NCBI GenBank assembly: GCA_041741535.1
Contig: JBGSJV010000132.1
Span: 9,883 to 73,882 of the forward strand
DNA from: M30B19 sp041741535
GTDB lineage: Bacteria; Planctomycetota; Planctomycetia; Pirellulales; Pirellulaceae
DNA: 64,000 nt
Direction of reading: 5' to 3'
Shown here: in pieces, positions 52,537 through 61,405 of the stretch
Layout of the letters: the number at the start of each line of letters is the position of its first letter
Numbering within the stretch: the first letter of the stretch is position 1
Program-made: the position numbers and the translations under genes
The notes under the pieces: generated by a model
Database searches by the model: none
What the model was told of the DNA's origin: nothing
The model's input: the letters and a program-made list of their open reading frames with translations, nothing else

Positions 52537-53643
52537 ATGGTCCATAAAACAAACCCAGCGACCTCATGCATCGGCCGGTTGGCTCCTAGTCCCACGGGAG
52601 CCCAGCACGTTGGGAATGCGCGCACTTATCTTTTGGCCTGGCTTAGTGTGCGATTGCAAGGCGGCCAGTTGCGATTGCGGATTGAAGATATTGATTCGCC
52701 AAGGGTCAAACCTTGGGCGATCGAACAAACCATCGACGACTTGCACTGGTTGGGTTTGGATTGGGACGAGCTTGAATTTGACGAACCTCGCGATCCTCAG
52801 TTGCAAGAAAGGTCTTTGCCGCCCGGTGTTTGGCTACAAACCGAACGCTTCACGGTTTACGAGCGTTACTTGTTGGAGTTGCTGCGAGCCGGTCGTTTGT
52901 ATCCCTGTTATTGTTCGCGGAAGGACATTGAAGCCGCCGCCAGTGCCCCGCATCGAGAAGATCATTTGGTGCGGTACCCCGACACCTGTCGCCTGCGAAG
53001 TGTGCCGTCCGAGATATTCCCTCATCTTCAGCCATCGGATCAAGACAACGACGCCCGCTTGTTGATTGATGCGGATTTGCTGGCTCGTCCGTTCGCCTGG
53101 CGGTTTCGGTCGCAAGATGAACCTTTGGGATTTGAAGACCTGGTGTGCGGGCCTCAAAGGAAAAGTCCGCATCAGGAGCTGGGCGATTTTGTGATTGCCA
53201 AAAGCAGTGGCCATGTCGCGTATCAATTGGCGGTGGTCGTCGACGATCACGAAATGGGTGTGACGGAAGTGGTTCGTGGTGAGGACTTGATCCCCAGCAC
53301 GTTTTGGCAGTTGGAGATTTATCAGGCTTTGGGGTGGGTGCCACCCAAGTTTGGGCATGTGCCCTTGGTTGTTGGTCCCGACGGTCGCCGACTCGCAAAA
53401 CGCCATGGTGATACTCGGCTGTCCGAAATCCGTCGGCTGGGGCAAGGACCCGAGCGATTGCTGGGGGAGTTGGCCGTTGGGCTTGGTCTGGTCCCACACC
53501 CTCGTCCCATCACAGCACGCGAACTATTGGAGTTTGTCCAGTCGACATCGGTTCCCGGAACACCCACAGGCATTTGGGGAAGCCTTGCTCGCGAGCCGTA
53601 TGTGTTGACGCAATCGACCTGGCAGGCATTGCTTGGCCGTTGA
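52537..53643 (+). CDS. gluQ: Glutamyl-Q tRNA(Asp) synthetase (or GluRS-like catalytic domain)
   Basis: A 368-aa protein with only the catalytic domain of glutamyl-tRNA synthetase and no anticodon-binding part, as in GluQRS, which glutamylates queuosine in tRNA-Asp. HIGH-like motif GRLAPSPTGAQHVGNART has its His at 24. RIEDIDSPR, YPCYCSRKDI with zinc-type cysteines, VVRGEDLIPSTFWQ and the KMSKS-like LAKRHGD near 286-292 follow. It is about 60 residues longer than E. coli GluQRS, mainly in the middle. No queuosine genes are nearby. Confidence 0.92.
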   Translation: MVHKTNPATSCIGRLAPSPTGAQHVGNARTYLLAWLSVRLQGGQLRLRIEDIDSPRVKPWAIEQTIDDLHWLGLDWDELEFDEPRDPQLQERSLPPGVWLQTERFTVYERYLLELLRAGRLYPCYCSRKDIEAAASAPHREDHLVRYPDTCRLRSVPSEIFPHLQPSDQDNDARLLIDADLLARPFAWRFRSQDEPLGFEDLVCGPQRKSPHQELGDFVIAKSSGHVAYQLAVVVDDHEMGVTEVVRGEDLIPSTFWQLEIYQALGWVPPKFGHVPLVVGPDGRRLAKRHGDTRLSEIRRLGQGPERLLGELAVGLGLVPHPRPITARELLEFVQSTSVPGTPTGIWGSLAREPYVLTQSTWQALLGR

Positions 53644-53753
53644 TGGACGCGATTTCAAGCGATTGTTTGGTTCGGGCGTCTGGTTGTTTCGAAGGAAATT
53701 CGCTCCCACTTCGCAATTTAGACTGAAAACACTAAGATCTGACAAAATGTTTG

Positions 53754-53788
53754 AATGTTCGTCACCCCGAACGGTTACAAATGTTCGT
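53754..53788. promoter_or_regulatory. Repeated AATGTTCGT motifs upstream of the PEP-CTERM gene
   Basis: AATGTTCGT lies at 53754-53762 and 53780-53788, 26 bp apart. Between them GTTCG..CGAAC forms a short inverted repeat. The spacing of two and a half helical turns would suit a dimeric regulator. The 270-bp gap contains no supported gene. Confidence 0.3.
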
Positions 53789-53913
53789 TCGTCGCGGATT
53801 GGTGATCCTTCTGGCGTTCATTAGAGTCTACCGCGCCGGTTGGGGCTTGATTTTAATGGATCGATCTAGCAAAGTGCTCGATCGGTCACATTTTCCATCG
53901 CCGAGGAATTTCC

Positions 53914-54921
53914 ATGAAAATACGTGTTGGTTCAATTGTTTCTGTGTTCGTCGTTGCTAGCCTATGGCTGGCGGCGGCCTTGGGCGATGTGATTGTTGTG
54001 AGTGAGACCTTTACGGGTCAACTTACAGCCTATTCGACGCCGGGAGCCGCCCCGACACAATTTGCTCAACTGCAAATGCGAGGGGATTCTCCGTTCCCGT
54101 TGTTGTCGGGTCTGTATTACCACAATGCGAGCAACCGGTTGTATGCAACGGAGTTGGATCGCAGTGGTGGGACGTCGAATGGGCGCGTGCATATCTTGAA
54201 TGCCACAACCGGATCGGTGTTGGGGACCCAAGATTTCAACTTCGGTGTTACCGGGATGGCGATTGGGTCGTCCGGTGATATCTATCTGTCCGATATGGGT
54301 TCGAATTTGGTTCGCCGGTTCGACTCCTCGTTTGTTCATCAGAGCGACATCGTGATCGCTGGGGCTGGGTCGACATCGGGCTTGGCTTTCAATGGTGACG
54401 ACTTGTATGTCTCGACATTTGGCACCGGTATCTTTCGCTACGACGGGAACTCGGTCACAAATTTTTCGCCACAATTTGCGGCATCGGCTCAAATGGCATT
54501 TGATGCCGATGGCAATTTGTATGCCGGACACGGTTTAGGTTTTTCGAACTACGCCCACCGATTTGACGCTAGTGGCAATGAGTTCCTCAACGGGGGGGCT
54601 CCATTCCTGGAAGTCACGGAGTCGATGGTCAACAGCTGGGGAGGTTCTACTACTGGAACAAGTCCCTCGGGGTTGGCCTTTGATGCGAACGGCAATTTGC
54701 TGGTGGCGGCCCTTGGTCGATCCAATCCGTTTGAGGGTGCCGGTGAACGAGGCGGGCTGTTCTTGTTTGACCGCGATGGACAATTGCTGGATACTTTTGC
54801 CAGCGGTTCGCGGGCTTATTCGGGAGTTGCCTTTATTTCAGCGGTTCCGGAACCTGGAACGGCCATGGTTTTGCTTATGGGTGGCGGCTTGGCTTGGGTC
54901 GTTCGTCGACGTCGATGCTAG
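53914..54921 (+). CDS. PEP-CTERM sorted beta-propeller-like exported protein
   Basis: A 335-aa protein. The signal peptide (MKIRVGSIVSVFVVASLWLA) follows GAGGAA. The body repeats short strands of NHL/beta-propeller style: NGRVHILNATTGSVLG, AIGSSGDIYLSDMGSN, LAFNGDDLYVSTFGTGIF, AFDADGNLYAGHGLG and AFDANGNLLVAAL. The C-terminus (311-335) is a PEP-CTERM signal: VPEPGTA, a hydrophobic helix, and RRRRC. Such proteins are cleaved and anchored by an exosortase and often belong to an extracellular matrix. No exosortase gene is in the window. The stop codon lies in the left end of repeat copy C. Confidence 0.93.
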   Translation: MKIRVGSIVSVFVVASLWLAAALGDVIVVSETFTGQLTAYSTPGAAPTQFAQLQMRGDSPFPLLSGLYYHNASNRLYATELDRSGGTSNGRVHILNATTGSVLGTQDFNFGVTGMAIGSSGDIYLSDMGSNLVRRFDSSFVHQSDIVIAGAGSTSGLAFNGDDLYVSTFGTGIFRYDGNSVTNFSPQFAASAQMAFDADGNLYAGHGLGFSNYAHRFDASGNEFLNGGAPFLEVTESMVNSWGGSTTGTSPSGLAFDANGNLLVAALGRSNPFEGAGERGGLFLFDRDGQLLDTFASGSRAYSGVAFISAVPEPGTAMVLLMGGGLAWVVRRRRC

Positions 54922-55022
54922 GCCTTGCCCTAAAAAGGGGGCTGTCCGTTTGGCGGGCATGCAAATTCCACGACGACAAGACACGACTGGAGAGGGTCCG
55001 ACCGACTTTGGGAACAAAGCCT
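54920..55022. repeat. MITE/REP-like element, copy C (103 bp)
   Basis: The left end AGGCCTTGCCCTAAAAAGGG at 54920 and the reverse complement of the right end AGGCTTTGTTCCCAAAGTCG resemble copy A; the inner GGTCYGACC-like sequence (GGTCCGACCG) is also kept. The element overlaps the stop codon of the PEP-CTERM gene by two bases. Confidence 0.65.
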
Positions 55023-55054
55023 AGGATTGGTCCTGGCGAATCAAAACCAAGTTC

Positions 55055-55060
55055 AGGAGG
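55055..55060 (+). promoter_or_regulatory. Strong ribosome-binding site deciding a TTG start
   Basis: AGGAGG sits 8 nt before TTG 55069 in the pseudopilin frame. An ATG at 55062 is one base away but in the wrong frame, and upstream TTG 55027 has no such site and lies just outside the repeat. Confidence 0.7.
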
Positions 55061-55068
55061 TATGGCAT

Positions 55069-56100
55069 TTGAGAACGGATGACTTGCCTCGGAATTTCGC
55101 GAATTGTTCTGGTTCGGCTCATCGAGGGTTGACGTTAGTCGAGTTGCTGGTGGTCATTGCCATCATCGCTGTGCTGATGGGACTGTTATTGCCGGCCGTT
55201 CAAATGGCTCGCGAAGCATCACGTCGGACATCGTGTGCCAACAACCTGAGACAGATCGCGTTGGCCATGCAGAACCACCATACGGCTCGGGATCGCTTTC
55301 CGCCTGGTTCGGTCGCCAAGGAGTATGCTGCACAGCCAGCGACGCCTTGGACATTTTATCGCTGGTCAGCTTTCGCCATGTTGTCTCCGTATCTGGAGAA
55401 TTCCGCGGCGTACAATTTGTTGGACTTGAGCAAGCCGTTGTATGCGGCTTCGACGGGTCAGTTGACACCCGAGAATGTTGTCGGGTCGCGAACGGTGGTT
55501 TCAACCTTTCTGTGCCCCTCCGATTCGTTTCGAATGCTGCATAACGATTTTGGACCCATCAATTATGCGGTATCTACCGGAACCGGAGTGAATGGTGGAT
55601 CTCCTGCGGACACGGACGGCTTGTTTTACGTCAATTCACGTACCAGGATTGCGGAGATTACGGATGGAACAAGCAACACCATTGCCGTCTCCGAAAGTTT
55701 ATTGGGAGTTGCTGGTGCGACCAATCGTGATCCGCGATTTGCCTATCGCTTCACATTTTTAGCACCGTTGACGGAAACCGCTTGCCGAAACGCTCCGACG
55801 TGGAATTACACCGATCCCCGCGGTTTCTCGTGGGTCAATGGTGAGTACCGCAATGGCCTCTACAACCACTACTTCGCACCAAACTCTTCCGAAGCCGATT
55901 GTATGGGCGTCCGGATCGGTGGTGGACCTTCGGTAACGTTTACCCCATTTGGCTGGAAGACCGCGCGAAGTCTGCATGTCGCCGGAGTGAATATTTCACG
56001 AGCGGATGGGTCAACCGGATTCTTGGACGAAGAAATCGACCTTACGATTTGGCGGTCACTCGCGACTAGGTCCGGTGGTGAAATTGTCACGGATTTCTAA
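55069..56100 (+). CDS. DUF1559-type prepilin-like protein (type IV/II pseudopilin N-terminus)
   Basis: A 343-aa protein starting at TTG 55069. After a 20-residue leader, RG|LTLVELLVVIAIIAV is a class III prepilin cleavage and methylation motif, with Glu at +5 and a hydrophobic helix after it. The body is a DUF1559 domain: PAVQMAREASRRTSCANNLR, then DRFPPGS, TFLCPSDSF, ITDGTSNTIAVSES, and a C-terminal ISRADGSTGFLDEEID. This family is highly expanded in planctomycetes; members are surface or pilus-like subunits of unproven role. Confidence 0.93.
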   Translation: MRTDDLPRNFANCSGSAHRGLTLVELLVVIAIIAVLMGLLLPAVQMAREASRRTSCANNLRQIALAMQNHHTARDRFPPGSVAKEYAAQPATPWTFYRWSAFAMLSPYLENSAAYNLLDLSKPLYAASTGQLTPENVVGSRTVVSTFLCPSDSFRMLHNDFGPINYAVSTGTGVNGGSPADTDGLFYVNSRTRIAEITDGTSNTIAVSESLLGVAGATNRDPRFAYRFTFLAPLTETACRNAPTWNYTDPRGFSWVNGEYRNGLYNHYFAPNSSEADCMGVRIGGGPSVTFTPFGWKTARSLHVAGVNISRADGSTGFLDEEIDLTIWRSLATRSGGEIVTDF

Positions 56101-56155
56101 ATAGCTGAATATTTTGAAACAACTGTCGATCGGTTGTTCAGGGGACCACTGGAGT

Positions 56156-57427
56156 ATGGCCAAAGCGGTTTCGAAGACTTTCGAACAAGCGGCGACACCT
56201 TCCCGAACGACCTGGGTAGATTGGTATGTTGTCATTGTTGCGGCGCTATTGATGAGCGCGACTTTGCCGGGGCGGACGCATGGATTGGGTCTGATCACCA
56301 AGCGGCTCTTGGAAGACTTGGCCATGGACCCGGTGACTTTTGCCCAAATCAATCTGTGGGCGACCTTGATTGGAGCGTGCTTTTGTTTGCCGTGTGGCTG
56401 GTTAATTGATCGTTATGGAATTCGCTGGGTGGCATTGGCTACCGTCTTGCCGTTGTGCGCGGTGGTGCATCAATTGAGTCGCGCCGAGTCGATGTCGGAG
56501 GTGGCCGTCTGGGTGACTCTTACACGCGGTTTGGGGCAAAGCATGTTGTCCGTGACCAGTGTTACCTTGATTGGCAAGCGGTTGGCGGGTTCCGCTTCGA
56601 TTCCGATGGGCGTTTATGCCGTCGTCTTTAGTTGCCTGATGGCCGTATCGACGGGGCTGCTCGGGGCCTACATCATTGAAGTCGGTTGGCGGCAGGCTTG
56701 GGCGACCCAAGCTTGGCTCTGGATGCTGTTGTTGGTGCCTAGTTTGTTGTTATTGCCTTCCGAAACCATTCACGATCGGCCGGTGATGTCTGGCGGTCGG
56801 GAGCCAGGAATGTCGGGTGCGACACTAAAACAAGCGATATCAACTCCTTGTTTCTGGGTGTTTGCCATCAGCATTTCTTTTTTCGGCCTGATCAGCTCAG
56901 GGATTTCGTTGTTCAGCCAATACGTCTTGGCCGAGCGAGGTTTTGCCGAGGAAGTCTATCATCAAACTTTGGTTATTGGACTATTGGCCGGATTGATCGC
57001 AAACCTTGTGGTTGGCTTACTGGCTAACCGAATTTCGTTGGCTCCTCTGTTGGCGCTTTCTTTGTTTCTGTTGGCAAGTACGCTGGGTGTGTTTCCTTGG
57101 CTCACGCAGCTATGGCAGGTTTATGTCTACGCAGCGTTGATGGGGGCCGCTGGGGGGATGTTGACCGTGCTCTTTTTCACGGTTTGGAAACATGCCTTTG
57201 GGAAGCAGCATTTGGGAGCGATTCAAGGCGCTGCCCAAATGTTGACGGTCTTGGCCTCCGCGATTGGACCTCTGTTGGTCGCCCTATCGGAACGACAGAG
57301 TGGCTCCTACACATTGGTTTTTACGTCGGCCGCCACGATTGCGGCGGTGGGTGGTTTCGTTGCAATTTTTACGGCAGTTCCGCAGGCAGCGAAGGGTGAT
57401 TGGTTGCCCAGTCCAGCCGCGCTGTGA
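56156..57427 (+). CDS. Major facilitator superfamily transporter
   Basis: A 423-aa protein with about 12 hydrophobic helices. ATG 56156 is preferred (GGAG lies immediately upstream); a TTG at 56114 extends it by 14 residues. WLIDRYGIRWVA is the MFS loop 2-3 signature in the first half; the second half has VGLLANRISLAPLLAL. Helix 5-like ISFFGLISSGISLFSQYV and a large loop at about 215-235 are visible. The substrate cannot be inferred; the layout resembles nitrate/oxalate-type or monocarboxylate porters. Confidence 0.88.
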   Translation: MAKAVSKTFEQAATPSRTTWVDWYVVIVAALLMSATLPGRTHGLGLITKRLLEDLAMDPVTFAQINLWATLIGACFCLPCGWLIDRYGIRWVALATVLPLCAVVHQLSRAESMSEVAVWVTLTRGLGQSMLSVTSVTLIGKRLAGSASIPMGVYAVVFSCLMAVSTGLLGAYIIEVGWRQAWATQAWLWMLLLVPSLLLLPSETIHDRPVMSGGREPGMSGATLKQAISTPCFWVFAISISFFGLISSGISLFSQYVLAERGFAEEVYHQTLVIGLLAGLIANLVVGLLANRISLAPLLALSLFLLASTLGVFPWLTQLWQVYVYAALMGAAGGMLTVLFFTVWKHAFGKQHLGAIQGAAQMLTVLASAIGPLLVALSERQSGSYTLVFTSAATIAAVGGFVAIFTAVPQAAKGDWLPSPAAL

Positions 57428-57467
57428 ACGAACGACGCCAAGTACTTCGACGATCGAGTGACGATTG

Positions 57468-57989
57468 ATGATCTCGTTTTTGTTGATCCGAGTGAGCGTG
57501 TGGTTGGCTTTGGCAGCCTGGTTCATGGGCGCGGGGTGCCGCGCGATGTTGCATTCGCGCGACCGTATTACCCAAGGTGCCGACGATCAAGACATGAGGG
57601 AATTGGGCTACCGTTGGTCGTGGCTTTGGAGCGCTGTAGCCACTTGGGTTCATGTGATCGCAAGTTATGGACTCGTGCATAGCTGGGATCATCAAGCGGT
57701 CGTTACTCAGACTGCTGAAGAGTCGTTTCAGGCGACCGGAATTCGAGCCGGTTGGGGCGTCTACGTGAATTTTGCATACGCCGGTATTCTGTTGGCTTAC
57801 AGCGTCGCCATGATTCTTTGTCGTCGGCGGCTGGCATTTTTTGATTCGTTAGTTTTTTGGTTCACAGCTTTTATTGTTTTCAACGCAGCGATCGTCTTCA
57901 AAGGGGGAGTCCTTCGTGTTATCACGTCGCTGGCGTTCGCTGTTTTGTTCATCCTGATGTTTGCCAACAATCGTCGAACAAGTGAATGA
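57468..57989 (+). CDS. Small multi-pass membrane protein of unknown function
   Basis: A 173-aa protein starting at ATG 57468, directly after a TTG. Four hydrophobic helices are visible: LLIRVSVWLALAAWFM, SAVATWVHVIASYGLVH, FAYAGILLAYSVAMIL and a C-terminal set ending FAVLFILMFANN. His/Asp residues (LVHSWDH) lie between helices. Family not recognised. It follows the MFS gene by 40 bp, so co-transcription is possible. Confidence 0.75.
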   Translation: MISFLLIRVSVWLALAAWFMGAGCRAMLHSRDRITQGADDQDMRELGYRWSWLWSAVATWVHVIASYGLVHSWDHQAVVTQTAEESFQATGIRAGWGVYVNFAYAGILLAYSVAMILCRRRLAFFDSLVFWFTAFIVFNAAIVFKGGVLRVITSLAFAVLFILMFANNRRTSE

Positions 57990-58012
57990 TCGTCCCGTTT
58001 ATTTGCTAAGCG

Positions 58013-58109
58013 AGGTACTACACCGGGTCTGCCCCTTTCCGGTCATGTCTCTTTGCCGAACATCTTGCCGGTTCTTCGCAGCGTCTGTCCGTTTTTTTCC
58101 GCAAAGCCC
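58013..58109. repeat. MITE/REP-like element, degenerate copy D (97 bp)
   Basis: The interior segment from GGTCTGCCCCTTTCCGGTCA aligns base for base with copy A's GGTCTGACCCTCTCTGGTCG and continues into TGTCTYTTTG; the right end keeps CAAAGCC. It sits between convergent genes ending at 57989 and 58119. Confidence 0.55.
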
Positions 58110-58118
58110 AGCGATCAC

Positions 58119-59519
58119 TTACAGCCGTGGACTCCATTGCGGGCGGTTTTGTGGCAAAAGTCGCGGGAAGAGGCGGCGCGGTTGCTGCTCTGTGGGCTGG
58201 GTTTGTGGTTCCAGCCATTGATCGGTCGTCCAGGTCGGTTGGTTCAGGTACTCTTCACTTGTGCCAAACGATTCGTAGCCGCTGGCTTCGGTTGGCCACG
58301 CATCTTGTGTCGACCAAGAACTTTCAATCGGGGTTGAATTCGAGCTACCTGGCAAACGGCCCAAGAGTCCACCTTTGCTTCCGGCTCCGCTGTTGCGTTG
58401 CAACGCGCCTTTCACACCCAATTGGGCTGGGTCGCGAGCCAAGCTATCGGCGAACACTCGGAAGTCGGCGATCAATGGTTGCACTTGGACGGTGATCCGT
58501 TCGATGTTGGCCAGCGACGAGTTCAGTCGTTCGTAGACTTGGGGGTCAGTAAACAGTTTGCCCACAGTCCCGTCCTTCTGTTTCAGTTGATCCGTGAACT
58601 GCTCGACGTTTGCGATCAGTGTTTCAATTTTGGCCACGGAGTTGCGCACGTCTTGAATGACGGCCGGACCTTCTTCGCCCAGGGTCTTCGTAAACGTCTC
58701 AAGCTGTTGCAAATTCAATTCGGCTTTTTCGCCTACACCTTTGAAGGGTTCGATGGCGGTGCGGACCTCGACCAAGGTGTCCTCGGCGCTTTTGACCAAC
58801 TCCGGAATACGACGCACGGTATCCGCAATGCTGGTCTTCAGTTCTTTATCGCCGACCAATTCGCTGACGTCGGCCATGACCGAGTTGAAGTTGTCGATCG
58901 CCAGTTCCGACTTGTTGCCCAAACGTTGGGCCGTCTTGATAAATTCTTCGAAGTCGCCTTGTCCCTCGGACAACACGTCACCGACCAGTCCTGTGATCTT
59001 GGCGATATTGTCACTGGAGGTTTTGACACTATCCCCAGCTTCTGAGACCGAATCCAACGTTCGTTTGAGATTGTCGCGGAGATCGATAAACACGTCGACA
59101 ATTTCCAGTGGATTGGGAGCGACGGCAACGTTTTTGACCAATCCGTCGGCTTTTAACGGTGTTCGCAAATCCCCGGCCGGCACATTTCCCGGCAGAAATG
59201 CCAACTCCGCATCGCCCAAGAAACTCGAGGTCTTGATCTGGCAAATCTCGTCTTCGTAGATCGTCATGTTGTTGTCGATACCGCAGGTTAACAACACACC
59301 GTCGTCCAACAGCCTAACCGATTGGACGCGGCCAATGGTGATGCCATTCTTGCGAATCGGCGTGTCTTTGGTGACTCCCGGAGCAGACGGAAATTTGACA
59401 TTGATCGTGTACTGCGATTGGAATAAATCACTGAACAACACCAACATGATGCTGAACGCCACGGTCGAAATCACGACAACCAAGCCGACGCGCCAAAAGT
59501 ACCAACGTTGTTCGTCCAT
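58119..59519 (-). CDS. mlaD: MlaD/MCE-family phospholipid transport protein
   Basis: A 466-aa protein with one N-terminal transmembrane helix (VGLVVVISTVAFSIMLVLF) and an MCE domain: TINVKFPSAPGVTKDTPIRK, GITIGRVQSVRLLDDGVLLT. A long helical stretch (about 150-360) with repeated Asp/Lys/Glu-rich helices follows, as in PqiB/MCE tunnel-forming proteins. The C-terminal 60 residues are low complexity (Trp/Thr/Pro/Gln-rich), not part of the family. Binds lipid between membranes. Last gene of the mlaE-mlaF-mlaD order, 21 bp behind mlaF. Confidence 0.92.
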   Translation of the reverse strand: MDEQRWYFWRVGLVVVISTVAFSIMLVLFSDLFQSQYTINVKFPSAPGVTKDTPIRKNGITIGRVQSVRLLDDGVLLTCGIDNNMTIYEDEICQIKTSSFLGDAELAFLPGNVPAGDLRTPLKADGLVKNVAVAPNPLEIVDVFIDLRDNLKRTLDSVSEAGDSVKTSSDNIAKITGLVGDVLSEGQGDFEEFIKTAQRLGNKSELAIDNFNSVMADVSELVGDKELKTSIADTVRRIPELVKSAEDTLVEVRTAIEPFKGVGEKAELNLQQLETFTKTLGEEGPAVIQDVRNSVAKIETLIANVEQFTDQLKQKDGTVGKLFTDPQVYERLNSSLANIERITVQVQPLIADFRVFADSLARDPAQLGVKGALQRNSGAGSKGGLLGRLPGSSNSTPIESSWSTQDAWPTEASGYESFGTSEEYLNQPTWTTDQWLEPQTQPTEQQPRRLFPRLLPQNRPQWSPRL

Positions 59520-59540
59520 GAGTATTCTTGTTCCGTGACT

Positions 59541-60365
59541 CTAGCTATTGGGATCCCCGGCCAACTCGAGCAACCGTTCGCCCGCTTCGCCATTGACGAA
59601 TTGGCGGACGCGTCGGTCCGAGGTTTGGCCCAGTTGTTCGGGAGTGCCATCGAACAGGATTTGCGGTTGACCGGCGGCCAAACGAGGGTAAGGCGACAAC
59701 ATCACAACTCGATCGGCAACGCGGCGGACCGTATGCATGTCGTGCGTGACCACGATGCTGGTGACCGGCGTGCGTCGCCGAGTCCGGATGATCAGTTCGT
59801 TGATCACGTCGCTCATGACGGGGTCGAGTCCCGTGGTCGGCTCATCGTAAAGTAGCACTTCCGGGTTTACGATCAGCGCTCGAGCAACCGCAACTCGTTT
59901 CCGCATGCCTCCAGATAGTTCGGCAGGGCTTTTCGTGATGACGTTCTTCGGCAGCCCGACCTCGTGTAGCCTTTCCATAACTTGTTCGCGGACCTCGCTA
60001 CGTGAAAAGCCGCCCAGTTGCTCCAACGGAAACGCCACGTTTTGTCCAACGGTCATGCTATCGAACAAGGCAGCGTTCTGGAACACAAAACCAAATCTTT
60101 GGCGAACCACGGCCAGTTCTTTCTCACGCAGCGTGTGCATATTGTGGCCGTCAAATTCGACAGTGCCTTTGACCGGATCGAGCAAGCCGACCAAGGTCTT
60201 GATCAACACGCTCTTGCCACAACCGCTTTCGCCGATCAACGCCAGGGTTTGCCCATCGGGTATACTCAAGTCAATGTTCTTGAGAACCGTTTGGTGCCCA
60301 AAGCGGATCGTCAGTTTCTCGACCCGGATCAGAGGTTGTTCCGTAGTGTTGACAATATCGATCAT
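59541..60365 (-). CDS. mlaF: MlaF-type ABC transporter ATPase
   Basis: A 274-aa ATPase of the Mla phospholipid transporter. The ATG at 60365 (MIDIVNTTEQPLI) follows AGGA. Walker A GESGCGKSV near 50; Q-loop FGFVFQNAALFDSMTV; signature AELSGGMRKRVAVARAL; Walker B LLYDEPTTGLDP; H-loop VTHDMHT. The open frame extends to 61100 only because it crosses mlaE in another frame. Its gene is 14 bp after mlaE. Confidence 0.96.
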   Translation of the reverse strand: MIDIVNTTEQPLIRVEKLTIRFGHQTVLKNIDLSIPDGQTLALIGESGCGKSVLIKTLVGLLDPVKGTVEFDGHNMHTLREKELAVVRQRFGFVFQNAALFDSMTVGQNVAFPLEQLGGFSRSEVREQVMERLHEVGLPKNVITKSPAELSGGMRKRVAVARALIVNPEVLLYDEPTTGLDPVMSDVINELIIRTRRRTPVTSIVVTHDMHTVRRVADRVVMLSPYPRLAAGQPQILFDGTPEQLGQTSDRRVRQFVNGEAGERLLELAGDPNS

Positions 60366-60379
60366 GGTGGATCCTGGCC

Positions 60380-61246
60380 TTACAGTAGTTTGGCTGCACC
60401 AGGGTACAAAAACTCTTGCAAATTCTGAATGACAATTCCGAGGAACAGATCCAGAACCAAAATGCTGACAAAGCTGTAGACGAACGACGAAGTGGCAGCT
60501 TTGCCCACGCCTTCGGCCCCACCTTCGCTGTTGAAGCCTTGATAGCAACTGACCAACGCAATGGCTCCGCCGAAAAAGATACTTTTGGCAATTCCTGACA
60601 AGAGATCGAACCCCGTGACAAACACTGCAGAATTTTCGAGGTAATGGAACGAGTCGATTCCGAGGATAATCACACTGTAAAAGAACCCGCCGCACACGCC
60701 CATGAAGTCCGCCATGATCGTCAGGATGGGAATCATGAAAAAGCAGGCCAAGAATCGCGGGACCACCAAGTACTTGATCGGATTGACGCCCATGACGGAC
60801 AGGGCATCGATTTGTTCGGTAACCCGCATGGTACCCAGTTCCGCGGCCATGGCACTTCCGACTCGGCCAGCCAACATGGTGGCTGCCAAGACAGGCCCCA
60901 ATTCGCGGACCAGCGAAAGGTTGATGACCGCGCCCAATCGGGTTTCTAGGCCAAGTTGCCGGAACTGCGCGTAACTCTGGACGGAGAGGACCATGCCAAT
61001 AAACGTTCCCGTCAAAGCCACGACAGGTAGGCTTCGCACACCGACTTGATAGAGGTTGGGCATTAAGGTGTCCCAGCGAGGGAGACTCACCAGGAGCCAT
61101 CGGAACAGCCTTCCCGCGAACACGGTGAACGCCCCAAGCGAGATCAGCGCGTCATGCACGGTCTCGCCCAAGTCGGCGATCCAACTGAAGCTGGATTCCA
61201 GGATCTGGTTCCAACGGGTGGACGGCAGAGCAGAGGGACTGGCCAC
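60380..61246 (-). CDS. mlaE: MlaE-type ABC transporter permease
   Basis: A 288-aa inner-membrane permease. GTG 61246 has GGAG about 9 nt upstream; a TTG at 61267 is the other option. Family motifs: GVRSLPVVALTGTFIGMVLS, LVRELGPVLAATMLAGRVGS, AAELGTMRVTEQIDALSVMG, and five to six hydrophobic helices. The operon order mlaE-mlaF-mlaD matches phospholipid importers; mlaC and mlaB are absent here, as in many non-proteobacterial sets. Confidence 0.95.
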   Translation of the reverse strand: MASPSALPSTRWNQILESSFSWIADLGETVHDALISLGAFTVFAGRLFRWLLVSLPRWDTLMPNLYQVGVRSLPVVALTGTFIGMVLSVQSYAQFRQLGLETRLGAVINLSLVRELGPVLAATMLAGRVGSAMAAELGTMRVTEQIDALSVMGVNPIKYLVVPRFLACFFMIPILTIMADFMGVCGGFFYSVIILGIDSFHYLENSAVFVTGFDLLSGIAKSIFFGGAIALVSCYQGFNSEGGAEGVGKAATSSFVYSFVSILVLDLFLGIVIQNLQEFLYPGAAKLL

Positions 61247-61335
61247 AAACACAAACTCCAAGAGCAAGCCGAGTAAGCCGAGCGCACGAGCGCACCGCTC
61301 CCCAAAGAGCTTTGTCGTCCCTGTTAGGGTCTAAG

Positions 61336-61386
61336 GATTAACGAATTTTTGCGGGTTAACCAAATTTTGCCGGTTGGTTAATTTGC
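61336..61386. repeat. Imperfect 19-bp tandem repeats (about 2.7 copies)
   Basis: GATTAACGAATTTTTGCGG (from 61336), GTTAACCAAATTTTGCCGG (from 61355) and TTGGTTAATTTGC (61374-61386) are successive units with period 19. The TTAAC..AATTTTGC core is kept. AT-rich composition and position suggest operator sites. Confidence 0.65.
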
Positions 61387-61405
61387 ATGATTTGGGTGAT
61401 TGTGT

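Noticed and set aside
60366..61100. Longer frame for mlaF (519 codons)
   Set aside because: The extra 245 codons are the shifted frame of mlaE; the MlaF family starts at the ATG at 60365.
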